Shown here: positions 11,201-19,692 of the stretch, in pieces | How the letters are laid out: every line of letters starts with the position of its first letter | How positions within the stretch are numbered: the first letter of the stretch is position 1 | Source of the DNA: Bolinopsis microptera | Taxonomy: Eukaryota; Ctenophora; Tentaculata; Lobata; Bolinopsidae | NCBI RefSeq assembly: GCF_026151205.1 | Contig: NC_087081.1 | Coordinates: forward strand, 18,026,859 to 18,090,858 | Reading direction: 5' to 3' | Length of the DNA stretch: 64,000 nucleotides | Program-made: the position numbers and the translations under genes | The notes under the pieces: model-generated | Database searches by the model: none | Told to the model about the DNA's origin: nothing | What the model saw: only the letters and a program-made list of their open reading frames with translations

Positions 11201-14200
11201 CCTTTTATCGTATTTCGACCTTCAACAATTTCCAGCTCGAACACAAGGGTATAAATTTTGTAAAAATTGTTAAATAATTTGTTTTTCAAATATCTTAATT
11301 TTTTCTAAATATCTTGGTATTAGCTTTGAGTAGCCTGGTATGCGAAAGTAAACATGTTAGAGTGTCCAAGTAAGCTGCTTCATACGTAATTCGATGATCA
11401 AAAGTCATGGCATAAAATGGCATAAAATGGCATAAACGGGGAATTACTCAAGGGTTTTTTATTTTCTCCATAGAATTGGAAAAGTCTCCATTTTATGAAA
11501 TTTTATGCCATCTCTAACCACCGAATTGTTTATGTTACAGATAACTGGAAATTAGTAAAAAGTGACTTATTTGACGGAAAATGTAGTAGCAACCTATGCC
11601 AAAACAAATTCCATTATAAAGTTATAATATCAGCCGGTAATTATCTTATTTCGGCACTGAATGAAATAAATGTGAATAGATTGTTGACAACTGATCTTTC
11701 TTTGCATTTACATCCATACCAGGAAGGCAATAAGGTTGTGCCATCCGACTGCTATGAAAAATCTTATATAAAATCATTAATCAAGGCCTCAATGGTGCTT
11801 CAAAATTTAGAAATTTATTAGTGAATGTTAGATAGAAATAATAACTAAGATGACATGATGCACGCATTATTTATACATGAAACAAAACACCGCGCAAAAT
11901 TAATAATTTCCTACCTGTCGACCTAGTTACATCTTGGTGACAGTACTGTACAACCAAACCATATACAGACGGCGACACCCAAAATGTTTGTCAAGTTCTG
12001 CACGCCTTTAATGAAAACACGATTGTCGCGTGCGCCACACTCCACTCTAAGTCCAGGATGCAAGTAGACAACAGACATTTATATTTAGAGTTAGAATAAT
12101 ACCTGTACTGGTACAACTATATTGTAAGGAAAATTATCGTGCGTGAACCGTGGTGTAACCGCGGCGAAATTCTTTTTTATAGTTAGATACATGTATTACT
12201 TGTGTTTTTTAAATAGCCGGACGAGTTGAGATAAATCACGATTCCCAACCCTTTGAATTTGATACAATATTGCTAATCGCAAATTAGTATTTGTTTCTGG
12301 CTTAAATTAATCAAATAATTAAATGTTCAACAAGTTACCACGCCCCTCAATCTTCCAGGGGTACACATCTTTACATAAAGCCTCCAGCTGGGGACGAATC
12401 AACGCTGTTAGCTGTCTACTTGAACACGGGGCTAATCTTGGGTGATTTTAGCTACAATTTTCAACATGCAACTTACTTTCGAAGATGACTATAGTGCTCA
12501 AACTAACATTATCTACACTTCATAGAATAACTCTTGTCAATAATTGGATCACCCCTGCAGATTTCGTCGATTTCAGGTGCCGTCGGCACCATAAAAATTA
12601 AAAGCAAACATACATTTTTCCCCCTAAAATCGGACGCTTTCTGCGCAAAAAATTGACCTCAACAGAAAAAATTAAACATGGCTTCAAATCCAAATTTGAA
12701 CCAGAGATTTTTCACTTCCTCTCGATAAACTCAATTTTCAACCCAAAATAAAGTCTCAAAGGGGTAAATTACTCAGGTCAGGATTGTAGGCAATGATTAT
12801 GCCAAACTATACATTTTTGTAAATTCATTAAACTTTCAATTTAGCCTAAAACACCCTATTTCGCAAAATTTTTCCGGGGGGCTGCGCCCCCCTAGCCCCC
12901 GCCAATGGGGTCCGCGCCCCCAGACCCCTGCCACAGCTTGCAGCTTCGCTCGCCGACAGCCCCCCCCCCCCCAAAGAGAAATCCTGGCTACGTGCCTGAG
13001 CAAAATATAGGTTTAGGGCTTTTCAGATGATTTGGCTCCTCAACAGATACCGACGTACATAACGGTCAATATGTAGTTTAGGTTTTGCTGGCCCGTAGGT
13101 TACGAATGTGCCCGAGGAGGAAAAAAAGCAAACTTAAGAAAATTTCTCGGGAACTTAAAAGTTCACCTCAAAACGAAATCTGCACCTATGAATTGGATGA
13201 CTTAATGAATACTTACTAGCGAAAAAAGAGGATTTCAGCTCTTTCCCGGTTCGCCCTTATAATCAGTTTGATCAAATTAACTTGAAATTAAACGTAACAT
13301 TTCAGTTTAAAGACATGTCACGGCGAAACAGCACGAGCTCTAGCGGTGCGATACAGGCACGAGGGAACTGTATTTCTGTTGGACCAAACACAAGCTTTAC
13401 AGGACTTCAGAGCTTCTATTAGTGATGTAAAATTTAACTATTATATCTGTAAAAATATAATTCAAATTTTGTATCTTTAAGAATATTGCTTGCTTTAAGC
13501 AAGGATTAAGCTTAGTCTCCGGATGAGCGAAACGGAGAAGAGGGATCCGGTTCTGGACTTGTCTAAACTTAAAACTGACATCGCTCTACAAGAGAGATAT
13601 ACAGTATAAGTTAAAAACCGATTTTCTATACTTGAAAAGGAGGATCAGACAGCAACAGAAAGGTATCAATGCTAGGCTGAAGCTGAGAGAATGTAGCATA
13701 AAATACCACTCAGATGCTACAGAAGACAACCGAATAGCTGTTCAAGAAGGCAAACAGAAGCTAGGCGATGCCTATCAAGCAGCCCAAGAGCAACTGCTGG
13801 AGGGGCAGGTCCGGGAACTGGAAGAGGCAAGAGGGCAGGCATGCTAAAAGCTGGACCATGATCAACAAGATTACGGGTAAAGCTCCATCGTATACTGGCA
13901 AAATCAAGGGCAACTCACCGACGGAACGAGTTCAGAAACGGAAGGACTATTTTGCAACTCCTCTAGGTTCACCACCAACAGTAGCGAATGCGGAAGAGGA
14001 TATTGATCCAGTCCACCCACCTCTGAATATCGGAACAGAAGCGTTGAAGGGAAAACATGGGGTGACGACAACATAGCCCCAGGGGTCTTAAAACGATGCG
14101 ACCTTGATCAAATTGTCGTAGACTTCTGTAACAATTCTCTATTGAAAGGCGAGAAACCAGACACTTGTTCTGATAGAGGGCAGTAATATCTATCAGCTGC

Positions 14201-14673
14201 TTTGGTCCCATGGAAAAATTTTGTTGAAATTATCATTAAATTGGAATTTAATGTTAAAGTTGGAAACGTTGGCGGGTTGAGCAATGCAACGTTAAAATTG
14301 AATTTCTTCATTTCTTCAGATTCACAGTCAAGTCACAGACCCTGAACGGATCGTAGGAAAGTTAAATAAAGAGGAAAAACAAACTTCAAACAAGTAATAC
14401 TTTTCCCAAATATTTTTACATAAAGCACTCTATCAGCAAGGAAGTTTCCGGGAAAGATATATACTGTTAACTGAATACTTCTGATGCAAATCATTTGATA
14501 GCTAATTTACATTTTTAATTCTTTTCAGACTATGCGAAGAGGCACAAGCGTGGACTACATCACCTGAAGCCCACGAAAGTAGTTTAGAAGCTGTTGCAGA
14601 GAAGCAGACTCAGTTTGAGGAAATTATGAATCAGTATCTGGTGAAACTAGCGCCGCCTCCTTCTACTGAATAA
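8215..14673 (+). CDS. ANKRD45: ANKRD45-like ankyrin repeat protein, complete six-exon gene
   Basis: Exons are 8215-8368, 8549-8649, 12359-12441, 13306-13426, 14320-14393 and 14529-14673. All junctions are AG/GT and the phases run 1, 0, 2, 0, 2, giving 225 residues with ATG and TAA. Residues 1-51 are an acidic leader. Two ankyrin repeats follow: GQTPLEKAAVLGRVGL from residue 52 and GYTSLHKASSWGRINAV with LLEHGAN from 86. A degenerate third has GETARALAVRYRHEG. The C-terminal helix reads AQAWTTSPEAHES and TQFEEIMNQYLVKL. Order and spacing match remembered human ANKRD45 (GYTLLHCAAAWGR, the VTD and KLLKEDK segments, QQLEDIV), a protein reported in cilia and the cell cycle. It lies entirely within a TTC29-like intron, on the same strand. 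Intron 2 is filled with foldback repeats and intron 4 with a LINE fragment. The symbol rests on memory of the family, not a search. Confidence 0.8.
8748..9385. repeat. Tandem pair of ~316 bp dispersed-repeat units
   Basis: Two head-to-tail copies, each starting ACTAGAAAGCCCGTGGTAAC and ending near CTGAATTATAGTAGA, begin at about 8751 and 9070. They are about 95 percent alike by eye. Each carries a CATACATACATACATTC microsatellite and paired TTGCACGTG motifs. No coding potential is seen. Probably a non-autonomous element that duplicated in tandem in intron 2 of the ANKRD45-like gene. Confidence 0.75.
9458..10525. mobile_element. Nested foldback element
   Basis: Outer inverted arms at about 9458-9600 and 10380-10525 share GGTCTTTATGAAATTTCTCT (inverted on the right) and the block CCATGGAAAAATATTGTTCC. 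Inner arms at about 9625-9760 and 9840-9960 share CGATTTTCAGGGCGCACGAT and the TAGGAGGAGATAGATTTTTA block. A short spacer near 9770-9840 is itself palindromic around TTGGACC. No transposase is seen. A diverged solo piece of the outer arm occurs at about 14170-14235. Confidence 0.8.
10975..11515. repeat. Two direct copies of a small ATGGCATAAAATGG-ended palindromic MITE
   Basis: Copy 1 (about 10978-11083) and copy 2 (about 11405-11515) each begin with repeated TGGCATAAAATGGCATAAA and end with the inverse, CCATTTTATGCCATTTT. They enclose AATTGCTCATGGGTTTTTCC or a close variant. A G-rich tract (10952-10977) precedes copy 1. The 80-residue frame through copy 1 is not a gene. Confidence 0.7.
11540..11821 (+). 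CDS. Uncertain open frame, possible orphan exon
   Basis: A 108-residue frame opens within the second MITE copy at 11495. The part after a TATGTTACAG acceptor-like site at about 11540 reads DNWKLVKSDLFDGKCSS and continues to a stop at 11821 with balanced composition, including two cysteines near the start (KCSSNLC). I recognise no family. It lies in intron 2 of the ANKRD45-like gene on the same strand. It could be a captured exon, a TE relic or chance. Confidence 0.2.
   Translation, partial: DNWKLVKSDLFDGKCSSNLCQNKFHYKVIISAGNYLISALNEINVNRLLTTDLSLHLHPYQEGNKVVPSDCYEKSYIKSLIKASMVLQNLEIY
12870..12975. repeat. GC-rich repeat ending in poly-C
   Basis: An abrupt GC-rich island in AT-rich DNA, with CCGGGGGGCTGCGCCCCCCT and related CGCCCCC blocks and ending in about 14 cytosines. 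Sequence of this kind occurs at the ends of dispersed repeats in many invertebrate genomes. No gene is seen. Confidence 0.5.
13500..14190 (+). pseudogene. Non-LTR retrotransposon fragment (endonuclease-RT linker and RT start)
   Basis: Successive frames read EKRDPVLDLSKLKTDIALQE, then RIRQQQKGINARLKLRECS to QLLEGQVRELEEA (13632-13847), then KSWTMINKITGKAPSYTGK and RVQKRKDYFATPLGSPP (13768-14076), then LKRCDLDQIVVDFCNNSLL. This is the order of the linker between endonuclease and RT and the first RT helix in many LINE polyproteins (the AWKxVNxITGR, ERVxxWKxHFxxLLG and APGxDxIPxEVLK region). Several frameshifts and a stop (about 13608) break it, and the endonuclease and most of the RT are absent. 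It is inserted in intron 4 of the ANKRD45-like gene. Confidence 0.7.
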
Positions 14674-14822
14674 ACTGATCAGTATCTGGTGAAACTAGCG
14701 CCGCCTCCTTCTACTGAATAAACTGATCAGTATCTGGTGAAACTAGCGCCGCCTCCTTCTACTGAATAAACTGATCAGTATCTGGTGAAACTAGCGCCGC
14801 CTCCTTCTACTGAATAAACTGA
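14629..14822 (+). repeat. 48 bp tandem repeat covering the ANKRD45-like C-terminus and stop
   Basis: Four copies of a 48-base unit containing CAGTATCTGGTGAAACTAGC and ending CTACTGAATAA begin at 14632, 14680, 14728 and 14776. The first copy encodes the last residues and stop of the gene. The other three are identical downstream copies in the 3' UTR. The unit is a multiple of three, but each copy ends in a stop. Confidence 0.95.
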
Positions 14823-15590
14823 GCAACCGATAAACATCCTTCAGTGTTAATCCAGTCTGCTAATAATTAAGTGCTAAATAATATAATTATAGAGTGTAAT
14901 TCTCTGGCTATTTGCCAACAAGTCAGCACATCCCGACTTCCAAATTAACTGATATGAAATTTGAGATGATACACATGTGCAGCTTAGAGTCTTCACTTTA
15001 TAAAAAATAATTAACGCATATTGATATATAATCATAAAGATTCGTATTATTTTAACGATTTCCCTTATCTAATATCTGTATCATATACTAACGACAGATT
15101 GACTCTGATTGTTTAAACAGGTTTTGGGTGCGTAATCTTTCTTTCAGACTTTTGTGATCTCTAAATTGAATTGAGCTTGAGACGAATTCACACTTCAATA
15201 TTAACCACATGCACATTTGTTACCGTACATCATCATTGAGTGGTTGCCAAATCATTTGATTGTATTTTTAAAAGTTCTAGATTTAATTTTCATGATGTCG
15301 CTGTTGTTTTACTAATCTTTGAGATTACGTTTCGATTTTCGATCCGGTTATGTTTATAAATCTCGCGCGTTTTTATATTGCGGCACTCGGATCAAATTTA
15401 TAAGTTTCACAAACTCCGATAATACTTCTATGAATATCTGTTATATAGTAGGGTACCAAGCTCCTCCTATGGTCCCCTTCTAGTCATCCTGACCGATTGC
15501 TATAGTTTGATAATAAATTATAAATGTACTGAAATCACAATCCCGTTCAACAACTCATCGTACTGAATATTTTCTAACCACCGCTTGTTT
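14823..15590. other. Intergenic/intronic AT-rich stretch, nothing recognised
   Basis: Between the 3' repeats of the ANKRD45-like gene and the next TTC29-like exon I see no coding, RNA or repeat structure that I can name. Confidence 0.5.
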
Positions 15591-15593
15591 CAG

Positions 15594-16054
15594 TGAACAT
15601 TTCTACAGCAATAGCTAGAACACACCACCACTTAGCAAGTTACGCTACAGCGATCCTCTGCAACACTGCTAAACTTACTGCTACTCTAGTTGAATGGAAG
15701 GATTACCGAGACGACGGTTTTATTCAGGCGAGCAGACCTGGCACACGAGCTGAGAGTTGCTTGTCAGGTTAGTTATTCAGGCGAGCAGGCCTGGCACACG
15801 GGCTGAGAGTTGCTTGTCAGGTTAGCCCAACTTTGATCACTTTGTAATAGTTTAAAAGTTAGTACAACAGCGAAATCTTGGTTTGGCCTCGAGAGGCCTG
15901 TGTATAGACGAGCTGGTTTAGTCTTCTCTTCTGTAAATAGTGTTAGCATTTTTTCTCTTTTTTACTTTTCGAATGATTACTTCTTTTCACAGGTGCAGAA
16001 ACCCCTGCGGCTGCTACTGCACCACCTGAAGACACTTGCGATGATAAGAAATAA
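15594..16054 (+). CDS. TTC29: TTC29-like TPR protein, last two exons
   Basis: Exon 15594-15767 follows a TTTCAG acceptor and starts with TG, which completes the phase-1 codon left by the exon ending at 3048. Exon 15993-16054 follows a TTTTCACAG acceptor and ends with TAA. The peptide segment IARTHHHLASYA through LVEWKDYRDDG resembles the remembered human TTC29 C-terminus (IAKAHQMM through LLSWKESRGN). The tail after that is short, alanine- and acid-rich, and ends DTCDDKK. The donor at 15768 lies in a 53-base tandem duplication, so a second identical donor occurs 53 bases downstream; using it would add an in-frame stop. The intron before these exons is about 12.5 kb and contains a whole other gene. 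No consensus AATAAA was noted just after the stop. Confidence 0.68.
15721..15826 (+). repeat. 53 bp tandem duplication spanning a splice donor
   Basis: Two near-identical 53-base units starting TATTCAGGCGAGCAG begin at 15721 and 15774 and differ at only a few bases. Each ends in TTGTCAGGTTAG and so carries the same exon end and GT donor. The upstream donor gives an open reading frame into the last exon; the downstream one does not. Confidence 0.92.
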
Positions 16055-17030
16055 GATTTTAAACTTGATGGACCTTTTTTTAACGATCATCCATCTAGAG
16101 TCTTAATAGTTTGCTATTTTGTTTGGAGCTCAGTGATTACGGACACGATCTTATTTAATTTATTCAATTTGTCCTAAATCTAACTTCTTTGTCTAAAAGA
16201 TATTGCATCATACTAATACTGTTAGTAATAGCAACCTGTCACTTGTGCGATAAGGCCAGTATCATCCATGGCCGTGTATTATCCATGGAGAATGGAGATT
16301 GGAGATTGGAGAAAGACATTCAATTGCATGGATTGAGTATAAATTCTTTCTTTGGTCTGTCCATCGATTATTAAAATGTTTTCATACATGTTGTGACTGA
16401 TGACTATTGGATTTTAACATCGTGCAATCCAGTCATAGAAGAGTTCAATTCAAACCTAAGCCGATACATTAACTACCTATTAGACTAATTAGACGATGAG
16501 GATGGGTTTTTTTCTGGAAATTTGAAAACCAAACTTGAATTAAAAAACAACAAGAATACTGTTTAATATGTTTCGGAGAATAATAATTTCGGCTAATTTG
16601 AGGATATGTCTAATATGCTAGAATGATATGTAGCAAAATCAAGAGATCTTGAAAGTTTTTGTAAATCGAAATCAGAATTCCAGATTTTATATCAAATATT
16701 TTTCATTGTTGCTTTAAAAAACCGTCGCTACTTGATTCCAAGTTGAGTCAATTTCATTATAGATTCGTCCGGGTGTTTTAGTGAGAATAGCTGAGAAGGG
16801 TTGGGATTCGAGATAGACAGATATACCCTCTGGCTATATCCCTGCATTAGATATACCCTCTCGCTATATCCTGCCGTGTGATAAATACTTGTACACGAAT
16901 TCGAGTGTTTTGTAAATATATTTGACCAAAACCCATAATTGGGTAGAGTGGACCGCTGCACTGAATATGCCACTTTATCCTCATTCAAGTTGGGATTAAA
17001 TTCATTTAAATAATGTCCTGTTTTTGATTT
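16055..17030. other. Downstream flank of the TTC29-like gene with repeat relics
   Basis: No gene is seen. Two direct copies of AGATATACCCTCTNGCTATATCC occur at about 16813-16875. The stretch CCAAAACCCATAATTGGGTA with GAGTGGACCGCTGC at 16925-16962 matches the terminal arm of the foldback element at 25042-25563. This is probably a solo end of that family. Confidence 0.5.
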
Positions 17031-17210
17031 AGGGGTCGTTCACATATTAATGATTAAGTAATAATTTTTTGAAACATTTTTACCCCACCCCCACCCCCCC
17101 TCCGTAGTCAGTTTTACACATACCTATTGTGTCAAAATTACACTAGCGTAATCATTCGGAAACCCCCCCCCCCCTCAGCTGATTACGTAATATGTGAACG
17201 ACCCCTTATT
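17031..17210. mobile_element. Short MITE with GGGGTCGTTCACATATTA termini
   Basis: Left end AGGGGTCGTTCACATATTA and right end TAATATGTGAACGACCCCT are perfect inverted copies about 175 bases apart. Polypyrimidine runs lie inside, and GATTACGTAA adjoins the right arm. No coding sequence. A diverged copy is at 30864-30965. Confidence 0.85.
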
Positions 17211-17299
17211 GTCAAATTTAGTATAAATTAAATAACTTTTCAAATTGTGGTTGTAAGTGTAACAAATATACCAAAAATCATAAAACAATAATATGTGAC

Positions 17300-17665
17300 T
17301 CAATAATTTATTACCTGCTCGAACCATCGTCCTTTATTGGAGAGCACATTTTGATATCGGGTGAGGCAGTTGTCTACAGCAGACTGCACCGTGCTCAACT
17401 GTATTCTCCTTGCCTCTCTTTAGGTATTCTGCTTTAAGTTCTGCGGTTGTCTTAGGGACTGGATTACTATAGACTTTACTTCTGAGATATCCCCAGAAGT
17501 AGAAGTCACAGGGGTTGAGGTCGGGGGAGAATGGGGGCCAGGCAAAGTCTGCATTTTGGGAGATGATCCTCTCCTTGAACTTTTTCTCCAACCACGATTC
17601 TCTTTGCTACAGTGGGGAGGAGCGGCTCCTCAGGAGCCCCATCTTGCATGCACCAGCACCTATCA
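17300..17665 (-). pseudogene. Mariner-like transposase C-terminal fragment
   Basis: On the minus strand, WCMQDGAP (about 17655-17632) carries the second catalytic aspartate of mariner-type DDD transposases. FAWPPFSPDLNPCDFYFWGY (within 17591-17334) carries the third. LRSKVYSNPVPKTTAELKAE follows, as in the family. The reading frame shifts between these segments and again after TTAELKAEY; the family-like tail AVDNCLTRYQNVLSNKGRWF continues in another frame to about 17300. The N-terminal helix-turn-helix region and the first aspartate are missing. It is a dead fragment. Confidence 0.82.
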
Positions 17666-18072
17666 AGCACATGCTTTCTCTTTAGACTTAGAGCTGGTAT
17701 AAGTTTACATAAAATGGATGTTTACTTGAAGTTGATCAACCTGATTAAAGGAAGTTTAGTTTAAACGAATAAGCAGAGCATCCAGCAGTAGTTTCTAATT
17801 CGAGACTTAAAGATTGACATCATCATGATGAATTATTAATGTTGTTGTATGGATGGAATGTTGCCATTGGCTGATTGTGAATGATAGAAGTAAGGATAAC
17901 GCCTTATTTTGACCACAGCAATAAATGGCGATTGTTTTTGCTTCTGAACATTGTTTACTGAGGTCCCCAGGTAAAACATTGTTCGAAATGGAACCGCTCC
18001 ATACCATAGACTGGAGGCATTCGATAGTCGATATCGACACCATACGCTCCATAAACAGATGGTGACTCCTCA
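17666..18072. other. Non-coding stretch
   Basis: I see no gene. The 128-residue minus-strand frame at 17807-18193 partly reads through the arm of the next MITE and is not supported. Confidence 0.4.
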
Positions 18073-18465
18073 ACATCGCTCCTACTAAATCGCTCGCCCA
18101 AATTTTAAGAAAATTCTTGTGAAAAGGCCTTAAGGGTATGAAATTGATCTGGATCGGTGTATTTTTGAACGCTGATTCCGAATCACCCCCCATGACGTAG
18201 GGTAAAACTAAAAATGCTTACCTGAAGAGTTATATGGGCAAAAACTGTTTTGGTCACGTGACAGGCTAGTTAAACACAAATTCGATTGTTTCGGACTCGG
18301 GTTAGGGTTAGGGTTGTGGTTAGGGTTATGAATAGCTTTGAGGTTATGGTTAGGGTTAGGGTTGGGATTAGGGTGTATGTAAAACCGTTTTGTTCGGCTG
18401 CAAAACCATAAAAACCATGAAGTCACGTGAAAATTTGGGCGAGCGAATTAGTAAGAGCCCCTCAA
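18073..18465. mobile_element. MITE with GGGCGAGCGA arms and internal telomere-like repeats (copy A)
   Basis: The left arm GCTCCTACTAAATCGCTCGCC and the inverted right arm GGGCGAGCGAATTAGTAAGA bound the element. Subterminal blocks include ATTCCGAATCACCCCCCATG and TCACGTGA on both sides. The centre (18296-18378) is built from GGGTTAGGGTTAGGG and degenerate GGTTATGG units. Related copies occur at 26208-26435 and 27377-27732. No coding potential. Confidence 0.8.
18296..18378. repeat. Degenerate TTAGGG-like array inside a MITE
   Basis: TTAGGG units are mixed with variants such as TTGTGG and TTATGG. The array is at the centre of the MITE at 18073-18465. Confidence 0.85.
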
Positions 18466-18469
18466 CATA

Positions 18470-19238
18470 CAGGGTGGGCCAAAAGTCAGTGTGCAAACGT
18501 TGGCCTTAATAGCTCAGTCACTGAATGCCCAATTGAAATACTTCCTTCTGGTATGACTTAGTACCACCACTGGTTCGAGGAATTTGTCAACTCGAAAAAT
18601 ATTCGCGTTCATTTTTTTCAAATGGATGTTCATTTTCACATTTATTTGATAGTTTGGATAGTCGGATCAAGCTAAATGTTATTGAATTGTGTTTGGCCAT
18701 TCGAATTACGTTTGTCCTGAAAGAATTAGAACTGTAGCTTCTCAGATGACCGAGATTTGAAGCATAACGAGTTTAATCATTACGTGTGATCAGGTGATTG
18801 GTTTACCTAATCACGTGATAAGGTGACCCCGTTAACTACCCCGTTAAACATTATGGGAATTGTTAAGGGTGCCCAATTAAGGTGTCGTGTCACGGTGTCA
18901 CATAATCACCCAGTCAATTTTGTTAACGAGATACACAAAATGCTTGATAACTTCGTCATTTCTAATTCGTTTTGCCTCATGTTTTCAGATCATATGCAAC
19001 ATTTGATAATCTACCGTCTCTAAAAAAATTAGGCGTTCAGCATGTTCAGAGAAAACAATATATAGGTGTTTTAATATTGAATGGGCGTGGTCTAAATTAT
19101 TCGAATTTTCAAATTTTGACGACGGAATCCTTGAACCAGTAAGTACAGTATGCCATCTGCAAAGCAACAGCTCTCAAATATAAAACACGGCGGAGGTATA
19201 AGACCCAACGTTTGCACACTGACTTTTGGCCCACCCTG
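18470..19238. mobile_element. Non-autonomous Tc1/mariner-type element with TA target duplication
   Basis: The terminal sequence CAGGGTGGGCCAAAAGTCAG, followed by TGTGCAAACGTTGG, starts at 18470 and is found inverted, ending at 19238. The arms are about 34 bases. Both ends are flanked by TA (18468-18469 and 19239-19240), the target-site duplication typical of the superfamily. No transposase domain is recognisable in the 769-base element; short frames inside are unsupported. A mariner-like transposase relic is 0.8 kb to the left, but I cannot show it belongs to this family. Confidence 0.88.
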
Positions 19239-19244
19239 TATAAT

Positions 19245-19489
19245 AACAAGTGATGTCAAACACTTAAATGGCTAACTTATATTGTGATGCAGGTTGATTG
19301 ATATTAATGAAAAGTCCATAAGTTTCATGATGGACTAACTAAGTTTGTTACTCACGTGGTCTTAATGGGCCACCCCCCTCCCGCTGGTCACGCGGTGTCA
19401 CGTGATGAAATAATCTCGTAGTCCGAGATTAGTTACGCATATTGAGAGGAATTTAATTTCAATATCCGCAGACGAAATATATAACTTAG
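19245..19489. other. Short intergenic stretch
   Basis: No gene. It contains several CACGTG and TCACGTGA palindromes, and a short GTAGTCCGAGATTA hairpin near 19417-19430. Confidence 0.3.
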
Positions 19490-19667
19490 TTAAGGGGGAA
19501 ATATATAACTTATTAAAGGGGGAAATATATAACTTAGTAAAGGGGGAAATATATAACTTAGTAAAGGGGGAAATATATAACTTAGTAAAGGGGGAAATAT
19601 ATAACTTAGTAAAGGGGGAAATATATAACTTAGTAAACAGTAAAGGGGGAAATATATAACTTAGTAA
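19490..19667. repeat. 24 bp minisatellite at the LINE 3' end
   Basis: About seven copies of a 24-base unit containing TAAAGGGGGAAATATATAAC. They lie 26 bases beyond the stop codon of the minus-strand LINE (that is, at its 3' end). One more degenerate copy is on the far side of the LINE at about 23152-23189. Confidence 0.93.
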
Positions 19668-19692
19668 CTTACTTGTACTTGATTAGGTCTCC

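Noticed and set aside
18208-18426. Minus-strand frame rich in NPNPN
   Set aside because: Translation of telomere-like repeats in a MITE.
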